A stretch of 64,000 bases of DNA from Hetaerina americana (taxonomy: Eukaryota; Arthropoda; Insecta; Odonata; Calopterygidae), in the NCBI GenBank assembly GCA_022747635.1, contig JAKTNV010000001.1:44184946-44248945 (forward strand), read 5' to 3'. Made by a program: the position numbers and the translations under genes. Positions 49,203-61,164 of this stretch are shown here, one piece after another. Under the pieces are notes generated by a model. That model was not told the origin of the DNA. It did not search any database and worked only from the letters and a program-made list of their open reading frames with translations. Each line of letters starts with the position of its first letter. Position 1 is the first letter of the stretch.

Positions 49203-49235
49203 TTATATATATATATATATACATATATATTTATG
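49138..49235. repeat. (TAAA)/(TA)n microsatellite
   Basis: TAAA units grading into TA repeats with two TTTATAT interruptions, next to the 3' side of the Helitron relic. Confidence 0.95.
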
Positions 49236-49369
49236 TAATAATAATATATAGACTTGCTGTAGTAATATAAGGAAAATATTTAATATAACTACAAAAATAA
49301 GTATTACAATGGATTGTCAGAAAGATATTTTCTTTATTCAATCTATATATACATTTGGGTTTATTCTCT

Positions 49370-51390
49370 TGAGTCAAGCACCTTCTGATATACAACATTT
49401 TTTGTTTTGTTATCGGGTGGAAGGACAAATAAAGCGAATGGTTTACCAACACGTGAACATGCCACACATAATTAATCATAAGAAAAACATAGGTTTTCTA
49501 GATTCAGACCAAAAATACTCTCCGATTGGCCTTGTTAATCGTCATCGTGAATGCAACACGAATTGGAAATTGAACTCATTTAAAGTGAAAGGGCATATAA
49601 GATGGGATCATGGGAATCCTCGGAATGAGAACTTCCTCATCTATGAATTTTCCTTTGAGTATAGTCACGTGAATCACATTGATCATCAGTTTTTTTATCA
49701 CCATTGCATAGTTCTGGTTGGTTTAGATTTCGAAGCATCATGACCACCGAGCCAACCTTCAGCTGTAAATTGTGCGGCGGTAAGCCGGGCACATCCAAGG
49801 ATTTAAAAAATTCAGTTGGATAGTTGGTGGCTTTGTCTTCATTTGTTGCAAAGTCAATAGATTTGAATGAATGCAGAAAGCCAACGATTTGATTCTGAAT
49901 TACGAAGTTGAAGTCATCCACATCTTTGTTCTTAGCCGCCAAAATTGCTCGCTTTCTCAACCATTTGTGATTTTCGTGGTTATTTATGATGTTTGGGAAC
50001 ACTTTGTTGATTAACTCCGAGGAATTCCGAGTTGATAAAAATACCGAGGAAATGAAATCAATCCGCTCGATTCGTCGAAAGGAACACGGCCCGGCAGGAT
50101 AGTCAACGATTGCTTGGAGAAATCTTCAGTAGATGGATCGTTCAGCAATTCAACTATCATGTTTGTTGTCAGTTGAAGTTTCTTCATATAGCGCCCCAGA
50201 TTTGATGATTTGAGGCAAGCGTTTATTTCATCGATAGCAGTCGATCTTGGAATAACTGGCAGTGTTTGGCGGAAATCGACAGACAGTAAAATCATTACGC
50301 CACCAAAGTATTTCGAGTCATTCCGCAGGTCTTTGAATGTCCGGTCAAGTGCTTCCAATGCGCGTTCGTGCGCCATCGTGCATTCGTCCCATATGATTTT
50401 AGATTCTACCAAAGTTTGGCCATTGCGGACTGTTTCGAAATGTTACATGTCACTTGTTCCGAATTTTGTAGGCTTAACGGCAACTTTAACGCTGAACGAG
50501 CCTAACGGCATCCTTCCAACAATGTGGCCGCTATGCCAGAAGAAGCAACTGCTACCGCTAAGTCCGATTTCGCACGAACAGTGTTCAAAAGCAATGGTAT
50601 GAGGAATGTCTTCCCAGTTCCACCAGGGTCATCCAGGAAAAATAAGCCACCGTTTCCATCATCAATTTCCTTTATTAATGGATCATATTCTTCCTTCTGT
50701 TGGGGGTTCAGCAGGGCTACATTCGTTTGAACTGATTGGTCTAATTTATGTCGATCATATTCAGGTTCCCGTTCCGATTCTCGATTAAACGCGTCGTTCA
50801 TTCCACGATACGGCGCTGGCATTACTAACTTCACTAATTAACTGCCGTACATTAGATAACACATACCTTCAATCAACAGCAAAGCCTGGTTATGCATCTC
50901 CTCATTTACCTCAATATCGAGATTTCTTGAACTTACACGAATTCGAAAATGCCTTCTGACATGTTATCCTTGTATTTGTTCCACAGGTCACGTGGATTGG
51001 ATGGGAAGCATGTCTAATGGATGATAGTAAATAATGTGCGTATCTGACTAGGAGATGCAGAAATAGTTGCTTCAGCCATTGTCATGCCCCAATGATTATC
51101 GCTTTCAAGCGAATTGAGCTCTTGACATGCAACACGAAATGATGGGAACACTAAAATATTAACAGTTTGTAGTAATTTGAACGATGTTTGCCCTCGAATA
51201 TTCACCAGTAACAACCGCAAATAAAAGCATTCATTATTCTTCGGATGAACTATCCAAGAGCATCGATAGATGATATGGCCAAGAGCACCAGTAGAACGCA
51301 CATCCGGATGACCAAGAACCTTGTCACCTTGCTTCCGACGCTGAAATTTCTCCGACGAAGCGATGCGATACGATATTTTACGATACAATA
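49370..51390 (-). pseudogene. Helitron Rep/Hel helicase relic
   Basis: Minus-strand pieces in family order. 51014-51388 is the linker before the helicase (FQRRKQGDKVLGHPDV, NECFYLRLLLVNIRG, SQIRTLFTIIH). 50502-50834 has LNPQQKEEYD and Walker A DDPGGTGKTFL. 50011-50412 has Walker B IIWDECTMAHERALEALDRTFKDLR, SVDFRQTLPVIPRS and INACLKSSNL. 49637-50002 has KWLRKRAILAAKNKDVDDFN, NYPTEFFKSLD and PPHNLQLKVGSVVMMLRNLN. Broken frames down to about 49370 keep EVLIPRIPMIP, VAFTMTINKA and PPDNKTKNVVY. This is the Pif1-type helicase of Helitrons, which unwinds DNA during rolling-circle transposition. The Rep nuclease is not seen, frames shift at least four times, and no CTRR 3' hairpin was identified. 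Confidence 0.9.
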
Positions 51391-51561
51391 TTGCGACACG
51401 ATATTACGATAGTATACTTTTAAGATATTTGAATGGTTATTCTGCTATTCTGGGCTGAGGCGAATCCAAAAAATCAAACATCATTAAAATCGGTACAGCC
51501 GCTCTTGAGTTATAAGTGGTGTAACAAACACAATTTACGACTTTTTTATATAGATATATAA

Positions 51562-51568
<7 letters not shown>

Positions 51569-51632
<64 letters not shown>
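51569..51632. repeat. (TA)n(CA)n compound microsatellite
   Basis: TA repeats 51569-51610 followed by CA repeats 51611-51632. Confidence 0.96.
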
Positions 51633-51633
<1 letters not shown>

Positions 51634-51789
51634 CTTTACCTTCCTACATATATATTTGCATTTTACGTCATCATGAGGAATTTTCTTTCATGGATATGAT
51701 CTTTCAACAGTACATTTTGATTCGCCTATTGCATGAATATTTCGTCCCAGATTTTCTTGCTATCGTCTTTAAATATGGAATGCTGACAT

Positions 51790-52319
51790 CAGAGGGGGGT
51801 ATACTGGTGTAGTGCATCATGAATTTTTGCCAGAAGGCCAGACAGTAAACAAAGAGTATTATTTGGGCGTTATGAGACGTTTGCGTGAAGCAATTCGCCG
51901 AAAGAGACCAGAAATGTGGGCAGAAAACTCGTGGATTTTGCACCATGATAACGCACCGTCGCACAGTGCTATCATTATTCGTAATTTTTTGACGAAAAAT
52001 GCAACAAATACCATCCAACAGCCACCGAATTCACCTGATTTGGCTCCCTGTGACTTCTTTCTGTTCAATCGAGTTAAAAAACCATTACGGGGAACGCGTT
52101 TTAGCAGCCGAGAGGAAGTAATGGAAAAATCGCAGGAAGCACTGATGGACATACCGAAAACCGACCGTAACTTTTGCAAATGTCAAGTTATGACACTAAG
52201 ATTTAAAGGGAATATCAACAACAGATGTACCAATTTAACAAAAAAAACAGAACTCAAATCGGAACGATGGGAGCGCCACACGATGGTTATTCCGGGAACT
52301 TTTTGATCAAGGTAGTATA
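51790..52319 (+). pseudogene. Mariner transposase C-terminal half (DD34D), 5'-truncated
   Basis: Open from about 51790 (GVVHHEFLPEGQTVNKEYYLGVMRRL) to TGA at 52304-52306. The second catalytic aspartate is in HHDNAPSHS and the third, 34 residues later, in APCDFFLF, the mariner DD34D spacing. The first aspartate and the whole DNA-binding half are missing, replaced by unrelated sequence next to the microsatellite at 51.6 kb. After MDIPKTDRNFCK the usual FxxCFxxWxxRxxxCI block is shortened, suggesting a small internal deletion. The last 154 bases (52166-52319) recur at 4517-4670 and end in the presumed terminus. No left TIR was found. Confidence 0.88.
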
Positions 52320-53712
<1,393 letters not shown>

Positions 53713-55813
53713 TTATGAAATGTAGCGTCCGTTTCAAAAAGATAAGGCAGGGGCGACGAGTTAGAAAATGGAATGTAGAAGCATTAAATGGTTTGAAAAG
53801 GAAGGAATACAAACAGGCGGTAGAGGAAATCATGGAGGATGGTAAAGAACTAAGTACTATCGAAGAAAAATGGGAATGTATCGAGAAAGGGTTGTCTAAA
53901 GCCGCAAATGACACTATTGGAACCGTTAACGCTAAAAGGACTAGGAAACCATGGATCACGGATGACATGATTACAAAGATGGATGAGCGGCGAAAATGGA
54001 AGAATGTCAATACAGAATTAGGCAAAATGAAGTACAAAGAATTGAACAATAAATTGAGGTGGGCAACAAATAAAGAAGATGAAGCATGGTGGAAGACGCA
54101 GTGCGAAGATATGGAAAGTCTGCAGAGGAAGGGTGAAATCGGTGCGCTGTACAGCAAAGTTAAATCTTTATCGGGAAGTAAGAAAGGGAGATCAACGATA
54201 GCAGTTAGAGATCAGGCAGGTAAGGAAATAGTTGACACAGGAAAGATCCAAGAGAGATGGAAGGAATATATAGAAGAACTGTATATTAAAGAGCTTAGAC
54301 CAACAAAGTTAGACATTGAAAAGGAACATGACGTAGAGGAAGACAGCTTAGGTCCAGGCATACTAGACAATGAGATAGAAAGGGCATTAAGGGAGATGAA
54401 ACTAAATAAGGCCGTGGGGGTAGATAACATTCCCGTGGAACTTTTAAAATGCTAAGGAAAATGTGGGAGGAAGAGGCTATATGGGCTGATCCGTAGTATT
54501 TATGAGGAGGGAATCTGGCCGGACGACTTCGTGAGATCAGTTTTAGTTCCTATTCCGAAAAAGGTAAAGGCCACGTCATGTGAGGACAACAGGACAATTA
54601 GTTTGATATCCCACGCAGCTAAAGTTGTTCTCAGGATCATAAACAAAAGGATAGAGAGTAGGGCAAATGATTACTTAGGGGATGATCAGTTTGGGTTTAG
54701 GAAGGGGAGAGGTACGCGTGATGCCATTGCAGTAATGAGATTATTAATCGAGAGGAATATAGAACACAACCAGGAGGTATTTGCCTGTTTCGCAGATTTC
54801 GAAAAAGCGTTTGATAGAGTGAATTGGCAAAAACTGATGAGTATATTGCAGAAAATAGGAATGGATTGGAGGGAAAGGAGGCTAATCCGCAACCTGTACA
54901 TGTCTCAGACTGCTCAGGTGCGAGTGGGGAACGGGGAGTCCGGTTGGGCAGTGCTAGGAAGAGGTGTAAGGCAGGGTTGCCCATTATCACCGTTGCTGTT
55001 CAACCTGTATGTAGAGGAAATGATTAAAGAGGCATGGGAAGAACTGGAGGTAGGAATGAAAGTGGGCGGGGAATTCGTGAAATCAGTTAGGTTTGCTGAT
55101 GATCAAGCTTTAGTTTGTCAGTCAGCCAAGGGGCTGCAAGCATTGCTTAGTGAATTGGAAATTCAGTGCGACAGGTATGGGATGAGAATCAATATTAATA
55201 AAACAAAGGTTATGCGAATTTCTAGAAAAAAAGGCTAAGCTTAACATTAAAGTAGGAGGGCAAAAACTAGAGCAGGTAGAACAGTTTACGTATCTCGGTA
55301 GTGTTTTGGACCAACACGGTCAAAGTAGTATGGACGTAAGGAGAAGAATTGCGCTAGGCAAAGAGGCTTTCACAAGGAGGGCATCCTTACTCAACGTCCC
55401 CGTTGATGACGGGGACGTTGAGTAAGGATGTTAAGAAAAGACTCGTAAAAACTTTGATATGGAGCGTAGCTATGTACGGAGCGGAAACGTGGTCATTGAA
55501 GCAGGAGGATAGACGTAGACTGGAGGCTTTTGAAATGTGGGTGTGGAGAAGAATGGAGAAGGTAAAATGGACAGAGAAGAAAACAAATGAGGAAGTACTT
55601 GGTATTGTGGGCGAAGAGAGGGGTTTGTTGGGAGAAATCCTATGGAGGCAGGAAAAGTGGCTGAAGGGGGTATTGAGCGGCAGTGGGATGTTGAAGACTG
55701 TAATAGAGGGGAGAATGTTAGGCAAACGAGGAAAGGGAAGGAACAGGATAGGGATGTTGGACGGGATGAAGGGAGGAAGAAAGTACTCAGAGATGAAGAG
55801 GGAGCTGTTATAG
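53713..55813 (+). pseudogene. RTE-like reverse transcriptase with one stop, a frameshift and a fold-back insertion
   Basis: The frame reads through WKEYIEELY and LNKAVGVDNIPVELLKC, then meets a TAA (54453-54455) within otherwise continuous homology. It goes on in the same frame with YGLIRSIYEEGIWPDDFVRSVLVPIPKK. RT motifs are FADFEKAFDRVNW (A), GRGVRQGCPLSPLLFNLYVEEM (B) and VRFADDQAL (C, FADD intact). At about 55228 an indel in an A-run shifts frame (against 25870 in the sister copy). A 22-base inverted copy of downstream sequence is inserted at 55382-55403, shifting frame again. The C-terminus (YGAETWSLKQEDRRRLEAFEMWVWRRM, LGKRGKGRNRIGMLDGMKGG) is open to 55813. Only a few recent lesions separate it from an open RT, but the missing endonuclease alone makes it immobile. 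Confidence 0.9.
55382..55430. repeat. 22-bp fold-back insertion in the RTE-like copy
   Basis: Arms 55382-55403 and 55409-55430 are exact reverse complements around TGATG. The sister copy (about 26020-26060) has only the right arm, so the left arm was added here and copied from the adjacent sequence. Confidence 0.95.
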
Positions 55814-55912
55814 AGTAGGAGGATGGATTTTGTGTTTTTGTTGGGAGTAATAAAATGTTTGTTTGGTAGTTGTGTCCATCCAAAAACCTACCTTAACCGG
55901 TATATTACCTTT

Positions 55913-55929
<17 letters not shown>

Positions 55930-55984
<55 letters not shown>
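55930..55984. repeat. (TA)n microsatellite between the RTE-like and Penelope-like elements
   Basis: About 55 bases of TA repeats, preceded by 17 A residues at the RTE-like 3' end and followed 36 bases later by the left inverted repeat of the Penelope-like element. Confidence 0.96.
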
Positions 55985-55991
<7 letters not shown>

Positions 55992-56020
55992 CTTCGAAAT
56001 GGAACGCTCATCGGCGACAC

Positions 56021-56277
56021 ACAAATATATAAAAACACAGATGTAGATTTTTAGAATATAGAGACACAAAGAAAGGACACTCACAATTTGTTATTTTACG
56101 TTTCGACAGCACGGCTGTCGTCTTCAGAATGGCGTTCTCGGGGAAGAGCGGAGAGGATGTGCGGGGGAGAGGTGGGGGAAGGAGAGGTAAAGGGGCCAAT
56201 AGGAAATGAACAAGGGGGTGGGGGGGATATGTAGGCAGCCAATTGATGCATTCAGTGGGCTTGGTTCAGCTCGGGCG
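56021..56277 (-). repeat. Left (3', sense) terminal repeat of the Penelope-like element
   Basis: A 257-bp repeat, reverse complement of 58448-58704. It contains the last eight codons of the protein (PPELNQAH), the stop codon, a pyrimidine-rich stretch (sense strand) and the hammerhead-like core at 56100-56127. Confidence 0.93.
56100..56127 (-). ncRNA. Hammerhead-like core in the 3' terminal repeat
   Basis: On the minus strand: CTGAAGA, spacer C, stem GACAGC/GCTGTC with loop CGT, then GAAAC. CTGANGA and GAAA are the invariant hammerhead boxes and the hairpin is in the stem II position. I could not draw a convincing stem III or stem I in the monomer; a partner from the second repeat might be required. 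Hammerhead motifs in Penelope-like termini are known from published work; activity of this one is unproven. Confidence 0.4.
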
Positions 56278-58519
56278 GTTTGAATGATTGGGCCACCCAG
56301 ATATGCGCCATCTCGCGGGTTCTCACCTCTATTATACTCGCAGATTTGGGAAGGATTTCAATCACCGAAACAGAGAAGCAGTCGTCAAAAGATTGGTTGT
56401 GGGAAGCGGTGTGAGTAGGGATGGGATAATTAAGAAAGGTGGGGGATTTGGTGGAATAACGGTGGTTATTCATGCGGAGGGAAAGTGCGGTCGTGCATTC
56501 GCCCACGTAGAAGGCAGGGCAGAAGTTACAGGAGAGGCGATATATAATATTTTTTGAGGTACAGGTGGCGAGTGGTTGGGAGTTGGTACTGAGTGAGGGG
56601 GAGGGTCTTAAAAGATGACAGCATTTGCAGCGTGGGCGGTTGCATGGTGCGGATAGGGGCGGGGGAGAGACGGGGGTGCTTGAAGTTGGATTTGTGGACT
56701 TAAAGATGTCTCGCAGGTTCGACGGGCGTTTAAATGAAACAGAGGGACAGTGTGGGAATAAAAGTGATGTGGACTGAGTGTTATTGATAATTGGGAAGAG
56801 GTCACGGATTAGATGTTTAATTTTGTGGGTACCGGGGAAGAAAGTGGTGATAAGATTAGGGCATTTTGGGCGGTTTGGTTTGGGGAGGGGAGTGTATTGT
56901 GTTGACGGTTTGAGGATTTTACTGTTTAGCAGTTTTTCCGGGTACCCACATTTTCTGAGGGATTCATGCAGCTGGTCCAAGTATTTCTGTTGGGAGGGGG
57001 TGTTGTTGCAGAGACGGAAGCCACGGATAGAGAGTGAGCATGGGATGGAGCGCTTTGTGTGAGGAGGATGGCAGCTGTCGAAATGAAGATATTGTTGCTT
57101 ATTGGTTGGTTTAATGTGGACTGAAGTGTGAAACGTATTGTTTTGGAGGTGAATATCGATATCTAGGAAGGTAATATTCGAGTCGGATATAGAAGAAGTG
57201 AATGAAACTGAGGAGGAGGAGTTGAGAGAGGAAATGAAAGAGGATAAAGTTTCGCGTCCGTGGGACCAAAGGAGGAAAATATCATCAATATAGCGGGCCC
57301 AGAAAAGTGGTTTTAGGGTTTGTTGTTGCAGAAAGTCGTGTTCTAGTTTACCCATAAAAAGATTGGCGTATGCAGGAGCCATACGCGTGCCCATTGCAGT
57401 GCCTTTTATTTGTAAATATATTTTGTCATTGAATTGAAAAGCATTTTTGGTAAGAACGATTTGGCTTAATTCGAGGAGGAAATCTGTGGATGGGGTGTGT
57501 GGTGTGGATCGTAGGGAGAGGTAATGTTTCAGGGCTTCTAAGCCTTCTTTGTGGGGAATGGAGGTGTACAGAGATGTGACGTCTATCGTGGCCATGAGAA
57601 TGGTTGTGTTGTGCGGAATTGGGATTGAGTGTAGACGTTCCAGAAAGTGGTGCGAGTCTTTAATGTAAGAAGGGAGTGAAGTGGCTATCGGTTGAAGGTG
57701 GTGGTCTATTAATGCGGAGATTCGTTCTGTGGGTGAGTTGATGCTGGAGACAATAGGGCGTCCGGGGTTATTGGTTTTGTGTATTTTGGGTAGCAAATAG
57801 AAATGGGGAGTCTTAGGATTAGGTGGTGAAAGAATGGATATGTCTGTGGGGGAGAGACCTTCTTTGGAACCGAAATTGGAAAGAAAAGAGAGAATATCCT
57901 TTTGATAAGAAGGGTTTGGGTCTTGGGGCAGGGGGGCATAGCAGGAAATGTCATTTAATTGGCGCAATGCCTCGGCGTTATAGTCTACTTTGTTTAGCAC
58001 GACAACGGATGACCCTTTGTCCGCCGTCGTGATTATGATATCTTTATTTGACGTTAAACGTCTGAGAGCTTGTCTCTCAGAGGGGGAAAGGTTGTCTGGT
58101 GGCTTAAGGGAATCTATGAATTTTTTGTCGGAAATCTTTGTCAGAAGGAGATTGATAAAGATTTCAATTGGGTGGTTTGATGGGAGTGGTTTGGGTTCGT
58201 TTTCTGAGGCCGGACGGAATCGGGTAAGTGCTGGGTTAATGGAAGGGGAGTTCGAAGGGAAAGGCTGGGATTTCCAATGAGCATGCCACCGTAAATTTCG
58301 GCAAAAATTTAATGTGTCAGTGATGATGTTAACGTGGTTGGTTCTCGGGGTGGGGGAGAAGGAGAGGCCTTTACTTAGTAGCGAAAGCTCGCTATTGTCG
58401 AGGGTCACGGACGAAAGGTTCACTACTTTGTTTCCGTTTTCGGGTGTCGCCCGGGCTGAACCAAGCCCACTGAATGCATCAATTGGCTGCCTACATATCC
58501 CCCCCACCCCCTTGTTCAT
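56252..58519 (-). CDS. Penelope-like reverse transcriptase with GIY-YIG endonuclease
   Basis: 755 residues, uninterrupted, ATG at 58519. It would reverse-transcribe element RNA at a nick made by its own endonuclease. The RT region includes KIHKTNNPGRPIVSSINSPTE (about 245-265), motif A TIDVTSLYTSIPHKEG (D313), motif B QIKGTAMGTRMAPAYANLFMG (370-390) and motif C RYIDDIFLLW (D412, D413). A Cys cluster CNRPRCKCC (626-634) lies before the GIY-YIG domain: IIYRLSC (Y660), FYVGEC (Y671, G673), LRMNNHRY (R682, H686) and the catalytic-type Glu in SIIEVRTRE (E731). All core residues expected of an active protein appear present. About the first 24 codons lie inside the right inverted repeat, so the N-terminus may be extra sequence contributed by that repeat; a later start is possible. 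The C-terminal codons fall in the left repeat. Confidence 0.94.
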   Translation of the reverse strand: MNKGVGGICRQPIDAFSGLGSARATPENGNKVVNLSSVTLDNSELSLLSKGLSFSPTPRTNHVNIITDTLNFCRNLRWHAHWKSQPFPSNSPSINPALTRFRPASENEPKPLPSNHPIEIFINLLLTKISDKKFIDSLKPPDNLSPSERQALRRLTSNKDIIITTADKGSSVVVLNKVDYNAEALRQLNDISCYAPLPQDPNPSYQKDILSFLSNFGSKEGLSPTDISILSPPNPKTPHFYLLPKIHKTNNPGRPIVSSINSPTERISALIDHHLQPIATSLPSYIKDSHHFLERLHSIPIPHNTTILMATIDVTSLYTSIPHKEGLEALKHYLSLRSTPHTPSTDFLLELSQIVLTKNAFQFNDKIYLQIKGTAMGTRMAPAYANLFMGKLEHDFLQQQTLKPLFWARYIDDIFLLWSHGRETLSSFISSLNSSSSVSFTSSISDSNITFLDIDIHLQNNTFHTSVHIKPTNKQQYLHFDSCHPPHTKRSIPCSLSIRGFRLCNNTPSQQKYLDQLHESLRKCGYPEKLLNSKILKPSTQYTPLPKPNRPKCPNLITTFFPGTHKIKHLIRDLFPIINNTQSTSLLFPHCPSVSFKRPSNLRDIFKSTNPTSSTPVSPPPLSAPCNRPRCKCCHLLRPSPSLSTNSQPLATCTSKNIIYRLSCNFCPAFYVGECTTALSLRMNNHRYSTKSPTFLNYPIPTHTASHNQSFDDCFSVSVIEILPKSASIIEVRTREMAHIWVAQSFKPPELNQAH

Positions 58520-58701
58520 TTCCTATTGGCCCCTTTACCTCTCCTTCCCCCACCTCTCCCCCGCACATCCTCTCCGCTCTTCCCCGAGAACGCCATTCTG
58601 AAGACGACAGCCGTGCTGTCGAAACGTAAAATAACAAATTGTGAGTGTCCTTTCTTTGTGTCTCTATATTCTAAAAATCTACATCTGTGTTTTTATATAT
58701 T

Positions 58702-58704
<3 letters not shown>
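58448..58704 (+). repeat. Right (5', antisense) terminal repeat of the Penelope-like element
   Basis: A 257-bp repeat, inverted relative to 56021-56277, with one clear mismatch near its inner end. Its plus strand carries the hammerhead-like core at 58598-58625. Its minus strand supplies the ATG and first codons of the RT protein. It passes directly into (TA)n. Confidence 0.93.
58598..58625 (+). ncRNA. Hammerhead-like core in the 5' inverted repeat
   Basis: Plus-strand copy of the same core as 56100-56127: CTGAAGA (58598-58604), stem GACAGC/GCTGTC, GAAAC (58621-58625). It is antisense to the RT frame, so it would only be displayed in a transcript running rightward out of the element. Confidence 0.35.

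Positions 58705-58759
<55 letters not shown>
58704..58759. repeat. (TA)n microsatellite right of the Penelope-like element
   Basis: About 56 bases of TA repeats directly continuing from the inverted repeat. Confidence 0.96.
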
Positions 58760-58760
<1 letters not shown>

Positions 58761-61164
58761 GAGTAGCAGTCGGTAAATGTGATTCTTATAATGTATGGAG
58801 TGCGCCAGTTCTCCACTAATCATCCAAATTACTGAATATTATACTCTTAAATTTTGAAAAAGAATTAGAATTGATGGAATGAAAAAATAGGCACGACTTA
58901 ACTAATGTATTTGCTTCCGAAGTCACTCTGTACTCACCCATGAGACTCTTACGCGTGTTTTATTTGGTTAAACGCTGGGTAGAATTACATTGATCAATTC
59001 TCAGAATTACTACCATGAGTTCTTTTTCAGTAAAATTTGCTTAATTATCTTTAATTTATTTTAAAATAATTTTAGTAATACTTTTATTCGAAAATGTTTG
59101 CTGTATGTACATTGACATTTTACAAGACAGTAGCCAATATTTTCAGTATTTTAACAGCTGTTTCCTCCCATTGGATTAATATTTCAAATATTAAACTTAA
59201 GTAATTTAAATGACTTTGTTAATGCATAAATCACCCCGCGGCAATGAGATTCTATTTATTTTTGACGGAATTCAGCAAATTTTCTGAATGTTGGCGCACT
59301 GGTCAACATTTATCCACTAAATTCCACCATTCAATGTGCCATTCCGTTAATAATTACTCCCACTCTTAAACTCCTTTAATGTAAAGCATTTAATATTAAT
59401 GCGAGAGCATCTTTCTAACTTCGTAAGTTCCAGTTGAAGAATAATCTTGAGCTTTGAATAATTTGGAGGTTATTCCTCTCAATGATGCTTTCGAGTATTG
59501 AATTGCATCAGCTCGAAATAAGGACAAAATTAGGATAAGGGCCGTGTAAGCCGAGCTTCGAACTACAGATTTTTGAGTTGCTTGTTCTATTTCTTTTTAT
59601 TTTATCCGGCTGGTTCTTATCTCAACGGTTTAAGGCAAAAGGTTTTAGGTTTACGATTTTGGAACTGATACTGAAAAAAATATAATTTCAAGTTACAACG
59701 CTTTTTTATGAAACCGAATGCGGTTTTGCGTCAACTGAACTGAATAGGGGTATTCTTTTCTAATTCCTACGACTGAGTTGGTTTCGCGTTCAGTAAACCG
59801 ACGTTATTTGTGGCTTATAATGTGTCAATTAGTATTAAGTCGATGGAATGTGAGTTCCATTTCTCAATGAGTTAGTTATATAGCTACAAATTTTTTTGCG
59901 ATACGATATGTGATAAACTGTGGGAAATTAAACATTAAATTTTGCTCAAAGGCCGTTTAATCACATCTTTTTACGATATTCATCTCATTAAATTTTCTAC
60001 GATTGTAAACAAAAATATTCCAAATGTCGACGGAGATTATGCGTGCTAAACCGAAATTCAAGAGTTTGTGGTTTGGGTAATTGTGGCCAACCAACTTTGA
60101 GCGCTCAAGGTTTGAGAATCTATTGAAATAATGAAAAGGGAGACAAATTGACGTAAAATTAACGGCAGTGAAACAAATATGATTTTTCCCAGTTTAAAAG
60201 AGTTTCGTTTTACACCCCTTCACCACGCGAGCATAAAATGTGCTGGTTGAAAATACGAGTACTTAATTGTAGATTATGTTAAGCTGCTCTTAATTGATGA
60301 AAATAAATTTTACTAGTGCCAGGTTCGCATTTGATTCGTCTAATGCAATAAATTGTTTTAGTGGCATGAAAATGAACTTTTCAAAGCTATATAGTATATA
60401 CAAAATTGTTGGCTTTGGGGGCCAAATACGCCTTGAAGCAGAGGAAAATGATTCTAATGAAAATAAAGATGTTCTTTTCAGCCGTCCCTTCCTCAGCGTT
60501 CAACAATTCAAATAAATGCCGTCATGACGGAAAATTATTTTTTTAAGATGCCGCAGTTTTACTTATGGGGCTATTTTTCCCTACATTTCCCCTCTATGAC
60601 GTTGCTACGACAGGGGTGCTTGCTCTCTCTTTCGGACCGCCACGCCAATAGTTTCACTACGCTTGGGATCAGCGTGACATCTTACGGCGAAACTAATAAG
60701 CACATCTGCCTTACAATTTCAAATTTACTCCTCGGCGGGAAGAGTAGCTGATTTGCAATATCAAACAACACCCCTCGCCGATAAAATTTGGGTGTTGAAA
60801 ATTTTCATATAACTATAATCGCGATATTAATATAAAAATGAAATTTTTTGCTTTATCTTTCGACTATTGAATGGGGTTGTTTCTTATCAAAGTAAATTGC
60901 GTCGTATTAGTAATAAATTTTATAATTATTATTTGTTAGTATATCGTTCGAGGTAGGTCAAGTAGGGAGTCAAACTAAATACCGCTATATTTCAAAGTCT
61001 CGCACAACAAGAAACGCCAAGCCCTGCAATAATCCCTTCCTCATTTCAACATACATTCCTTTCCTTTTCCTCCTCATTTCCTTTTCCCTTTCCTTTCTTT
61101 TCCTCGCTTGACTTATCCCCCTACCCCACTTTCACAGTTTTCTATATTTTATCTCCAATCCAAA
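58760..61164. other. AT-rich non-coding
   Basis: No recognisable gene. Frames of 73-75 codons at 60294-60751 lack domains. Confidence 0.5.

Larger units (their letters stand above)
53713..55929 (+). mobile_element. RTE-like LINE, longest copy, 5'-truncated within the linker
   Basis: Runs from the region between endonuclease and RT to the 3' UTR, and ends in A-rich sequence (55913-55929) that passes into (TA)n. It shares thumb, C-terminus and 3' UTR with the copies at 10.9, 25.8, 41.3 and 61.2-61.8 kb. The endonuclease is absent. Both ends lie in (TA)n microsatellite. Confidence 0.9.
56021..58704 (-). mobile_element. Penelope-like element, complete frame between 257-bp inverted repeats
   Basis: One 755-codon frame on the minus strand lies between inverted repeats 56021-56277 and 58448-58704. 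The left repeat is in sense orientation downstream of the frame (3' terminus). The right one is an antisense copy upstream. Penelope-like elements carry LTR-like terminal sequences that are often rearranged or inverted at the 5' side, so this layout fits the class. The two repeats are nearly identical by eye, and the frame is unbroken, which points to a young insertion. (TA)n lies on both sides (55930-55984 and 58704-58759). Confidence 0.93.
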
